In this document: positions 1 to 5,700 of the stretch, piece by piece
Numbering within the stretch: position 1 is the stretch's first letter
Layout of the letters: the number at the start of each line of letters is the position of its first letter
NCBI GenBank assembly: GCA_019416685.1
Contig: DXWV01000074.1
Coordinates: 1 to 5,765, forward strand
Direction: 5' to 3'
Length of the DNA: 5,765 bases
From: Bacteroides sp.
GTDB lineage: Bacteria; Bacteroidota; Bacteroidia; Bacteroidales; Bacteroidaceae
Program-made: the position numbers and the translations under genes
The notes under the pieces: generated by a model
Told to the model about the DNA's origin: nothing
Databases searched by the model: none
Seen by the model: only the letters and a program-made list of their open reading frames with translations

Positions 1-19
1 TTTAAGGTTAACAAAGGTT

Positions 20-44
20 GGAGCAAGGCGTTGCTCCTTTTTTT
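20..44 (+). terminator. Intrinsic terminator of an upstream rightward gene
   Basis: A perfect 7-bp stem (GGAGCAA at 20-26 pairing with TTGCTCC at 31-37) with a 4-base loop GGCG is followed at once by seven T residues (38-44). This is a classic Rho-independent terminator on the plus strand. The gene it serves lies off the left edge; no coding end can be assigned with confidence in the first 19 bases. Confidence 0.85.
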
Positions 45-111
45 ATGTCTATACCCCTAAAAACATCTATTATTTTCAGCTATTTCACTCCAAAGAACTG
101 TTTCTTTTTTC

Positions 112-119
112 TACTTTTG
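112..119 (+). promoter_or_regulatory. Probable -7 promoter element of the cupin gene
   Basis: TACTTTTG at 112-119 matches the Bacteroides primary-sigma -7 consensus TAnnTTTG exactly and would start transcription near 125-127, giving a leader of about 30 bases. No clean TTTG -33 box lies 19-21 bases upstream. The nearest resemblance is TTTC at 83-86, which is too far, so the call rests on the -7 element and its position. Confidence 0.5.
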
Positions 120-155
120 CCCAAACAATCGACACATTTATAAATAAGAACTATC

Positions 156-773
156 ATGAATAAAAAATCAATCTTCGGAACTCTGACTATAGCCACTGTC
201 TTCCTCTTTTCGTACACTATTATCTGTCAGGCACAAACTGTAGAATCCGTCACACCAAAACAAGCCCGCAAATGGACAGAACAAGGTGAATGGACAAATG
301 GATTCAAAGCCATGCCACATAAAACGACAGATTACGTAGAGTTTGCTACCCAGTACCGTAAAAACAAAGAATTGTGGGATAAGACATTTCGTTGGCTGGC
401 TGAACATGACCTGACAACTATCCCAGTAGGAAAATATGAAATTGACGGTAAAAGATGTTATATCAATGTGCAGGAAACTAAGACACAGGATGCCAGTAAG
501 CGTAAAATAGAATCACACCGCCACTGCATCGATCTGCAATATGTAGTGAAAGGCACTGAACGATTCGGTCTTGTGGCTTTAAAAGATGCCACACCCGTTA
601 CAGAATACAAACCGGATGTCACTTTCTATAAATCTTCTAAGATCAAATATATAGATTCTACTCCCGATAAGTTTTTTATGTTCTTCCCTAAGAATTGTCA
701 CCAGGCTTTGGTCAAAGCCAATAAAGAAGAAGATATACGTGTTATCGTGGCTAAGATTGAATATATACCTTAG
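156..773 (+). CDS. Exported YhcH/YjgK/YiaL family (DUF386) cupin protein
   Basis: A 205-residue protein. Residues 1-26 form a signal peptide (lysines at 3-4, a hydrophobic core, then CQA|Q), so the mature protein is probably periplasmic. Residues of about 60-203 are the YhcH/YjgK/YiaL beta-sandwich domain. The family's metal-site pattern is visible as E119-S-H121 followed by D126 and Q128, then V-K-G-T-E (131-135), and late F-F-P with H182. The family includes E. coli YhcH (NanQ), reported as an N-acetylneuraminate anomerase, and TabA and EbgC, linked to biofilm and sugar metabolism. E. coli members are cytoplasmic and about 150 residues, so the leader and the N-terminal extension of roughly 35 mature residues are distinctive. 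The gene is monocistronic between two terminators and converges on the GH84 gene. A sugar-related role, perhaps opening or epimerising a sugar ring, is inferred from the family; the substrate cannot be read from sequence. The ATG at 156 is supported by the signal peptide and the promoter placement. Confidence 0.9.
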   Translation: MNKKSIFGTLTIATVFLFSYTIICQAQTVESVTPKQARKWTEQGEWTNGFKAMPHKTTDYVEFATQYRKNKELWDKTFRWLAEHDLTTIPVGKYEIDGKRCYINVQETKTQDASKRKIESHRHCIDLQYVVKGTERFGLVALKDATPVTEYKPDVTFYKSSKIKYIDSTPDKFFMFFPKNCHQALVKANKEEDIRVIVAKIEYIP

Positions 774-853
774 AAAAATGTCTTTTTAGGGTATTCATCA
801 TAACGTGATATCCCGGAGTGTGAGTCGAAGAAAAAAGTAATTACATTCAAACA

Positions 854-895
854 AAAAGTAGAGTGGCTTGATATATATGCAGCCACTCTACTTTT
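854..895. terminator. Bidirectional intrinsic terminator between convergent genes
   Basis: A perfect 15-bp inverted repeat (854-868 with 881-895) encloses a 12-base loop. Each arm starts with A4 and ends with T4, so on either strand the hairpin carries its own U-tract; on the minus strand the tract is five T long (857-853). It sits 81 bases past the stop of the cupin gene and 40 bases past the stop of the GH84 gene. That is the expected position for a shared terminator serving both converging transcripts. Confidence 0.93.
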
Positions 896-934
896 AATTT
901 GAAAACAATATTGAAATGTAAGAATTCTTACTTA

Positions 935-3154
935 TTACTTACTCTTTTCTATGGTTAAGACAAATTGTCGAAGATACACTTGTTGTTCATCATTACCCAT
1001 ATTCGTAAATCGGACAAGTTTCACCGGAACTTTTTGTAAATCAGCTGTTAGCTTGCTACCTTTTTGTACCAAATCTATTGTTTTCCAATCTTTACCATCC
1101 GTAGAAATTTCAAAACGTCCCCACTCATAAGGTTCTTTCTTTCCAAAATTGATTTGGATACTTTCTGCCGGATAAATATGATCCAGTTCTATTTCAACTA
1201 TATTTCCTGCACCCCATTTCACTACTTCATTTGCAGGTGAAATAAGCACACGGTTTACCTTTACCTGCAATGGCAGGTTCTTTATCTGCTCTACGTTACT
1301 AATAAGTTTGTGGGGCATATAGTCTGAAGTAGCATCCAGGGCTGTTCCGTTTTTTTGATTATAACGGTCAACAGTCACTGCAAAAGTCTGATCGATCAAC
1401 GGTTTTATAATTTTTGTAGCAGTCTTTACTCCCGGTTGATGTGGATTCTGATTATAGGTCTGGTCAATATCAAACATTTGTTGCTGCAAAGCCTTTACAT
1501 GTTTATATTTGCGTAAAAAACAAGAATGGGCCTTCTGGCTTTCCACCATTTTAAATACTTCCTGTCCGGTTTCAGCCAGCAACCTGAACTGATACAACCA
1601 CGGTGTTATCTCCTGAATCAATGGTTTATTTTCCGTATCAACCAGCAGAATATCACTGGATTCTATCATTCGCTCAAAAGTGTTTAGTAACGTTTCAAAA
1701 TCTGTTTTATCATACTCTCCGTTTTTTATATAACTTTCGAGGAAACGTTCAGCAGCAGGCTGAATATCCTGTGACTCTTCTCGACGGTATTTATGTCCGT
1801 TGATACCTAAATCTGAATTATGAATAGCAAAACACTCAAGTTCTTCCGCAGCATTCGGCAGAATGGTACGGATAGCCTCTTTCCACGTCCTCCAGGTATC
1901 ATACTTAGCAGGATTCCATGCATAACTTGCTACACCGTAAATAGCAATTTTAGATGCTTCGGCATGCTCCATCGGATTGGTAACGAAACCTGACATCTGC
2001 TTAGCAATCGTAGTATCATTACCATAAACAGGGCCGAGAAGTAAATGATCACGTACATAATCGGATACAGGAAAGTTCCACCAAATGTAGGCTGGACGCT
2101 TTATTCGCTCGTTAATCCAGTCAATGCCATCACGGGTAATATCAGAAACAACACGATCACCTGTCCACATGATCTGAATGGAAGGATTCAGGTTATCTCC
2201 CAGAGTAGTCAGATAGTTACCATCAGGGTTTGCCCAGCTCTTATTATATTCGGTAGGACACATGATCAGCGGAGTAACATCAGGTTTTGTTTGTACAAAG
2301 TTCTCATCAATATAGTTCAATAACTCCGCCTGCTTCTGCGGATTGGTTCCTTCACCGGAAATATCATCAAAAAATACAGCAAATGAACGTATGCCGAGCT
2401 GATACATTTTCTCGAACTTAGCAATCAGAAAGTCACGATCTTCCTGATTCCATTTAATATCCTGTCCCGGATGAATTGCCCATACAAAGTCTACTTCGTT
2501 ATCATTGGCTACTGTTACCAATTCCTGTAATTGAGCTGCCTCCTTTTCGGGGTAAGGTAAACGCCAATTAGGAGCACTGTGATACGGATCATCTTTAGGA
2601 CCGTATATATAAGTGTTCATTTTGTTTTCACCATAAAACTTCAGCTGATTAAGTCGTGCCCGATGGCTCCACGGAGTTCCATAAAATCCTTCTACCACAC
2701 CACGGTAACGAATAGAAGGATAATCTTTAATTTCCACTTCAGGCAATTTCCCGTCTTTCAGTAACTGTTTTAAAGTTTGTAAAGCATAATAAGTACCTCG
2801 TTCATCATTTCCTGCCAACACGATTTCTTTGTCGCTAACAGAAAGATAATAACCCTCATCATATTTAGGAATCAGATGATTATACTTGCGTATGCTCTTA
2901 TCTCCTTTCTCACCAATATTAATTTGAATCCCGTTCTTATCTGCTTGTTTATCCTCAAATAGTTTTTTCAATACTTTCACTACATGGGGGTTCGCTTCGT
3001 TCTCACCATTTATCTGATAGGTGGAGGGTAAGGTTACATTTTTGTCTCGTGCAATAATTTGTTGAGGAGGCGGTTGTAAACTGACATTTTGTGCAAAAAT
3101 ACTGGTTACACACAGGAGACAGACTCCTACTAAATAAATCTTGCTGTTTTTCAT
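935..3154 (-). CDS. Secreted GH84 beta-N-acetylglucosaminidase (O-GlcNAcase, BtGH84-like)
   Basis: A 739-residue exo-beta-N-acetylglucosaminidase, near-full-length homolog of B. thetaiotaomicron BtGH84. It removes beta-GlcNAc by substrate-assisted catalysis. The signal peptide is residues 1-21 (cleaved FA|QNV), so it is periplasmic or secreted. Domains: N-terminal alpha/beta about 22-147, catalytic TIM barrel about 148-456, helical region about 457-610, C-terminal beta domain about 611-739. The catalytic pair is D263-D264 in FFDDISGEG, equal to D242/D243 of BtGH84 after subtracting the leader. The other known pocket residues are all present: G156, K187, C299, Y303, V335, W358, N360, D365, N393. 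The start is the ATG at 3154: it gives a clean signal peptide and aligns with the homolog, while the longer frame begins with TTG at 3181 and would spoil the leader. GGAGG at 3175-3179 lies 20 bases upstream, and an out-of-frame ATG lies at 3156-3158. BtGH84 serves as a model for human O-GlcNAcase, but its natural substrate is unclear; host mucin or glycoprotein GlcNAc is an inference. Confidence 0.97.
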   Translation of the reverse strand: MKNSKIYLVGVCLLCVTSIFAQNVSLQPPPQQIIARDKNVTLPSTYQINGENEANPHVVKVLKKLFEDKQADKNGIQINIGEKGDKSIRKYNHLIPKYDEGYYLSVSDKEIVLAGNDERGTYYALQTLKQLLKDGKLPEVEIKDYPSIRYRGVVEGFYGTPWSHRARLNQLKFYGENKMNTYIYGPKDDPYHSAPNWRLPYPEKEAAQLQELVTVANDNEVDFVWAIHPGQDIKWNQEDRDFLIAKFEKMYQLGIRSFAVFFDDISGEGTNPQKQAELLNYIDENFVQTKPDVTPLIMCPTEYNKSWANPDGNYLTTLGDNLNPSIQIMWTGDRVVSDITRDGIDWINERIKRPAYIWWNFPVSDYVRDHLLLGPVYGNDTTIAKQMSGFVTNPMEHAEASKIAIYGVASYAWNPAKYDTWRTWKEAIRTILPNAAEELECFAIHNSDLGINGHKYRREESQDIQPAAERFLESYIKNGEYDKTDFETLLNTFERMIESSDILLVDTENKPLIQEITPWLYQFRLLAETGQEVFKMVESQKAHSCFLRKYKHVKALQQQMFDIDQTYNQNPHQPGVKTATKIIKPLIDQTFAVTVDRYNQKNGTALDATSDYMPHKLISNVEQIKNLPLQVKVNRVLISPANEVVKWGAGNIVEIELDHIYPAESIQINFGKKEPYEWGRFEISTDGKDWKTIDLVQKGSKLTADLQKVPVKLVRFTNMGNDEQQVYLRQFVLTIEKSK

Positions 3155-3434
3155 ACATAAATAATTGTTTTGTTCCTCCAATAAATGGGAACATTTTTAT
3201 ACCATTAATAACTATTTCGTTAAATCCAGGTAAAAGAAAGTACTTTTAATCCTAACAAATACTATACGGCTCATTATTTTGTATTTTTTTATAATTTTAC
3301 AACATCCAATACTATTAAAAGGCTGAATATCTATCAATTTTTATTCACTCTGATGGAATATATGTCATAGTCGTTTGTTTCATATTTACTATAATTCGAT
3401 CCTTATCTCGGAAGAATTTCAATATCACACAGCA
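3155..3434. other. AT-rich intergenic region upstream of the GH84 gene
   Basis: These 280 bases between the GH84 start and the end of the Yip1-like gene hold no plausible gene. They must contain the GH84 promoter and the end of the three-gene transcript. No exact TAnnTTTG is seen on the minus strand; the closest is TAGTATTTG (3256-3264), with one base too many in the spacer and no TTTG at the proper distance upstream. A weak interrupted hairpin (AATTC at 3393-3397 with GAATT at 3414-3418, plus TCC/GGA inside) lies just past the Yip1-like stop but lacks a T-tract. Confidence 0.5.
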
Positions 3435-4022
3435 TCAATAAAGTAACCTGATGAGAATCCGGCAAAGTACATCACCACCTAAAATCCCAATAGCAGCTAC
3501 TATCCACAAATGAGACTTCTTTAAATTACAAGACACTTTCAATGCCTGTACCATCCAGATAATAGAAAAGACCAAGAATGGAAAACCAATCAGCGACAAG
3601 ACTATTGCCAAGTGAAAATAAGGCATTGAGAGCATTTCTGCCGGTGACATCGCAGGATCTATTTGTGCCAGTACTTGCATAGGCGGCAGAAAATTTATCA
3701 GGTTCATCACAAGCATCGGAAGCTGAGCAAACAAAACAGTACCCAATACATCTATGATCCGAATTCTGGAATGTGAGAAGAAAAGACCACCTAAATAAAA
3801 TAAAGTTGCGGGAACCAACCACACGATAAGATGTTCTGCCAAATAGCACCACCAGGCAGGATTAGGAGCAGGACCAAAATGAAGTAAACCGTGATAATGG
3901 TAGCCGGATGCCCAACTCAACAATGTAGAAATGATCAGTCCCAGTCCTCCCCAGGCTAATGCCTGCATTCCTGCAAACCGAATAAACGGATTAATAAGTA
4001 TCTCTATCTTTCTCTTCATCAT
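3435..4022 (-). CDS. Yip1-like integral membrane protein
   Basis: A 195-residue membrane protein of the bacterial Yip1/YIP1-like type (Pfam Yip1 fold), judged by size, topology and the N-terminal I-x-N-P-F motif (residues 9-13). About five transmembrane helices are visible, near residues 20-38, 60-82, 88-112, 136-162 and 171-193, with a short polar N-terminus (KRK at 3-5) and a loop with prolines at 114-134. There is no signal peptide and no catalytic motif. Its ATG (4020-4022) overlaps the TGA of the DUF2089 gene in the sequence ATGA, indicating translational coupling; a second in-frame ATG follows at once (4017-4019). It is the last gene of the operon. Bacterial Yip1-domain proteins mostly lack a defined function. 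The coupling suggests that it partners the DUF2089 protein, for example as membrane anchor, sensor or target, which is inference. Family assignment is moderate, membrane location strong. Confidence 0.8.
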   Translation of the reverse strand: MMKRKIEILINPFIRFAGMQALAWGGLGLIISTLLSWASGYHYHGLLHFGPAPNPAWWCYLAEHLIVWLVPATLFYLGGLFFSHSRIRIIDVLGTVLFAQLPMLVMNLINFLPPMQVLAQIDPAMSPAEMLSMPYFHLAIVLSLIGFPFLVFSIIWMVQALKVSCNLKKSHLWIVAAIGILGGDVLCRILIRLLY

Positions 4023-4300
4023 ATATTCATTTTAGTTAGTTTTTCAATCAAATCATCCAATATATTACGTACGGTTGGATAACTCACTCCCATACTTTTG
4101 GCCATATCTTTCAGGCTGCCGCTGGATTTCACAAAGTCAATAATAAACTGTTGTTCTTTCTCTGGCAAGCGGGCCAGTAAAGGTAGTTCAAAACTGCCAC
4201 AGACTTCTGTGGCGCATTGTTCACAAAACATACGTCCTACTTTCAGCGGAGCTTCGCAGGCAGGACATTTCAATGGTAAACGTTTCTTTGGTTCATTCAT
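4019..4300 (-). CDS. DUF2089-family zinc-ribbon/HTH protein, putative regulator
   Basis: A 93-residue cytoplasmic protein matching the DUF2089 layout. An N-terminal zinc ribbon has the cysteine pairs C12-P-x-C15 and C26-x-x-C29, plus an extra C34. Next comes the family's F-x-L-P-x-L-A-R-L segment (37-45), then a helix-turn-helix-like C-terminus. Within it, GSLKDMAKSMGVSYPTVRNI (61-80) resembles the recognition region of sigma-region-4 or LuxR-type HTHs, with the signature S-Y-P-T-V-R at 73-78. The ATG at 4298-4300 lies only 2 bases past the hydrolase stop, and its TGA overlaps the Yip1-like start. It is therefore a middle gene, made in fixed ratio with both neighbours. DNA binding is likely from the fold but not shown; targets are unknown. 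Autoregulation through the dyad upstream of the operon is a testable guess. The length is slightly below that of typical members (about 100-120 residues). Confidence 0.88.
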   Translation of the reverse strand: MNEPKKRLPLKCPACEAPLKVGRMFCEQCATEVCGSFELPLLARLPEKEQQFIIDFVKSSGSLKDMAKSMGVSYPTVRNILDDLIEKLTKMNI

Positions 4301-4302
4301 CT

Positions 4303-5265
4303 TTAGTTCTTTATAAAAGTATTCAGTGAAGCTATCAGAGTCGCATTAACAGGCAAAGAAGGATTTGTATATATGGACATCTGTTTCTGTGGCTCCATTG
4401 TCTCACAATCTTTTAATACATGATTCATTGAGTCAATTAAAAGTAATTCTGCTGTAGGCTTTGATTTCTTCAACAGTTCGGCATCTTTTACAGAGACCTG
4501 AATATCCTTTTTGCCCTGAACTATCAATACCGGTATCTTTAGAGAGGCAATAGCCGTTTGAGGGTTGTATTTATACCAAGAGATTAAATAGGGCTGAACG
4601 GAAGGACGAAACAGAGACTGTACATACATAGACACTTGCTCTACTGTTTTACCACTCTTCAAAGATTCATTGATAGAAGCAACTTCTTTCTTTATCATTT
4701 CCGGCTGAGAAGCAACCTGCTCTTCAATCACTTCATAAGCCGGACGCCCTGCCCCTGCCAGAGAAACAAAAGCTTTCACTTCAGGCTGATTCACACAAGC
4801 CAACATCCCGATCAGAGAACCTTCGCTATGCCCTATCACAGTAATACCGGTAAACCTTTTATCTTTGACCAGATAATTAATCCACCCTTTTACATCGTTC
4901 ACATAGTCTTCAAAACGTAGTAGAGATTCTTCTTTTCCGGCAGCCGCACTGGTAGCTATCCCCCGCTTATCAAAACGCAGTGAAGCGATTCCATTGGCAG
5001 CCAGTCCTTCTGCAAGAAACTTTAATGAGTTGTTTTTCATATTACCAATAGCCGAATTCCCATCCATATCCGTCGGACCGGAACCAGCAATTAATAACAC
5101 GACCGGATATGTCTTCCCACCATTGGGAAGAAGCAATTTTCCATTAATAACTCCTTCTTTGGTATCCAGAGTCACGGTCTCACCATTCAATGGCATCAAT
5201 TGTGCCTGACAAAGAAAGCAACAACAAGAAAATAAACTAACGAAGATTAAACTGGTACATTTCAT
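4303..5265 (-). CDS. Exported alpha/beta hydrolase (serine hydrolase, probable esterase)
   Basis: A 320-residue alpha/beta-hydrolase with a leader of about 21 residues (MKC..., hydrophobic core with several cysteines, then CQA|Q), so probably periplasmic. A lipoprotein alternative at C14 is weak because the -2 position is Phe. The fold is complete: strand and oxyanion-hole motif V-L-L-I-A-G-S-G-P (56-64), F-D-K-R-G (98-102), nucleophile elbow G-H-S147-E-G, a helical cap region about 175-235, acid D254 in G-K-K-D, and catalytic H282 in M-N-H-V-L-K. It resembles the serine aminopeptidase S33 / acyl-esterase group; the substrate is unknown, and esterase, thioesterase or peptidase are all possible. 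The start is the ATG at 5265. The longer frame begins with TTG at 5316, but the promoter -7 box lies inside that extension, so the transcript starts downstream of the TTG. An A-rich AAAGAAAAAT stretch lies just upstream of the ATG, as is common for Bacteroides translation starts. It is the first gene of a three-gene operon. Confidence 0.92.
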   Translation of the reverse strand: MKCTSLIFVSLFSCCCFLCQAQLMPLNGETVTLDTKEGVINGKLLLPNGGKTYPVVLLIAGSGPTDMDGNSAIGNMKNNSLKFLAEGLAANGIASLRFDKRGIATSAAAGKEESLLRFEDYVNDVKGWINYLVKDKRFTGITVIGHSEGSLIGMLACVNQPEVKAFVSLAGAGRPAYEVIEEQVASQPEMIKKEVASINESLKSGKTVEQVSMYVQSLFRPSVQPYLISWYKYNPQTAIASLKIPVLIVQGKKDIQVSVKDAELLKKSKPTAELLLIDSMNHVLKDCETMEPQKQMSIYTNPSLPVNATLIASLNTFIKN

Positions 5266-5299
5266 GATATTTTTCTTTAGAAGTTCATCATTATATTTG

Positions 5300-5330
5300 C
5301 AAATATAGATAGACAATTAAACAAATCAAA
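5300..5330 (-). promoter_or_regulatory. Bacteroides-type promoter of the hydrolase-DUF2089-Yip1 operon
   Basis: Read on the minus strand, TTTG (5330-5327), a 19-base spacer and TATATTTG (5307-5300) match the Bacteroides -33/-7 consensus TTTG-N19-21-TAnnTTTG with no mismatch. Transcription should begin near 5293, giving a leader of about 28 bases before the ATG at 5265. A second TTTG (5325-5322) is 14 bases from the -7 box, too close to be used. The position decides the translation start of the hydrolase. Confidence 0.82.
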
Positions 5331-5337
5331 TATATTA

Positions 5338-5373
5338 TTGAATAAAATTAAATACGATATTAATTTTATTCAA
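5338..5373. promoter_or_regulatory. 14-bp inverted repeat, candidate operator
   Basis: TTGAATAAAATTAA (5338-5351) is repeated in perfect inverse order at 5360-5373, with an 8-base centre ATACGATA. The arms contain almost no G or C, and neither side has a stem able to terminate transcription. The dyad begins 7 bases upstream of the -33 box of the operon promoter and is centred about 62 bases before the predicted transcription start. That suits an activator site, or a repressor acting from upstream. The factor that binds it is unknown. Confidence 0.6.
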
Positions 5374-5608
5374 AATCAATTCTTCATTATGAGTTAAACA
5401 CCATACAAGTTATTCTCACCAAAATACTTTGTTGATGGAGCAATCAGTTTATCTTATGGGAGTAATGATCAGCTTTTCGGATCTTTCAACTATAGAACTC
5501 TACACATAGCAGGTCACTACCTGATTGATTTTATCCTAACACATAAATCATATAAAACAGTATAGGAATACACATTTATAAACCGCTGATAATCAACGCA
5601 TAAAAGAC

Positions 5609-5700
5609 TATACACTTTTACATAGCAGGATTGTACACTTTAGTATAACAAGACTGTACAATCCTGTTATACTAAAGTGTACAATCTTGCTATTCTCTTC
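5609..5700. repeat. Four 23-bp repeat units in 2+2 inverted arrangement
   Basis: TGTACA occurs at 5632, 5655 and 5678, with a one-mismatch form TATACA at 5609, giving an exact 23-base period. The 17-base segments between them are versions of one sequence, ATCCTGTTATACTAAAG. The first two are in inverse orientation (13 and 15 of 17 match) and the last two in direct orientation; the fourth is well conserved only in its first ten bases. The array thus reads two units left, two units right. It is not a CRISPR array, since the segments are not unique spacers and no cas genes are present. It resembles a cluster of binding sites or an intergenic repeat family. Confidence 0.8.
5622..5693. repeat. 72-bp near-perfect palindrome centred on TGTACA
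   Basis: Arms 5622-5650 and 5665-5693 are complementary over 29 bases with one exception (5628 G opposite 5687 T, a wobble pair in RNA). The centre 5651-5664 contains the self-complementary TGTACA at 5655-5660. In total 33 of 36 opposing positions match. If transcribed it would fold into a long stable hairpin, and as DNA it could extrude a cruciform. No T-run follows on either strand, so it is not a standard intrinsic terminator. The palindrome is a consequence of the inverted 23-bp units. Confidence 0.85.

Noticed and set aside
3003..3194. 63-residue minus-strand frame overlapping the GH84 start
   Set aside because: It is an out-of-frame shadow of the signal peptide region; the GH84 frame is strongly supported by homology.
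3393..3418. Interrupted hairpin past the Yip1-like gene as operon terminator
   Set aside because: The stem is broken by bulges and no T-run follows on the minus strand.
3526..3852. 108-residue minus-strand frame within the Yip1-like gene
   Set aside because: It is a shadow in another frame; the 195-residue frame has coherent membrane helices and couples to the DUF2089 stop.
5435..5509. A 24-codon ATG frame on the plus strand in the gene-free right part
   Set aside because: It is short, has no recognisable product, no ribosome binding or promoter pattern, and is within what chance allows in AT-rich DNA.
5504..5513. ACATAGCAGG shared with 5620-5629, possibly a decayed fifth copy of the 23-bp unit
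   Set aside because: Only ten bases match exactly, the spacing of 116 is not a multiple of 23, and no TGTACA core is adjacent.
5510..5523. Small hairpin CAGGT-CACT-ACCTG
   Set aside because: A 5-bp stem with no T-tract is too weak to call a terminator or a regulatory element.
5609..5700. CRISPR array
   Set aside because: Repeats are imperfect, the 17-base segments are copies of each other rather than unique spacers, and there are no cas genes.
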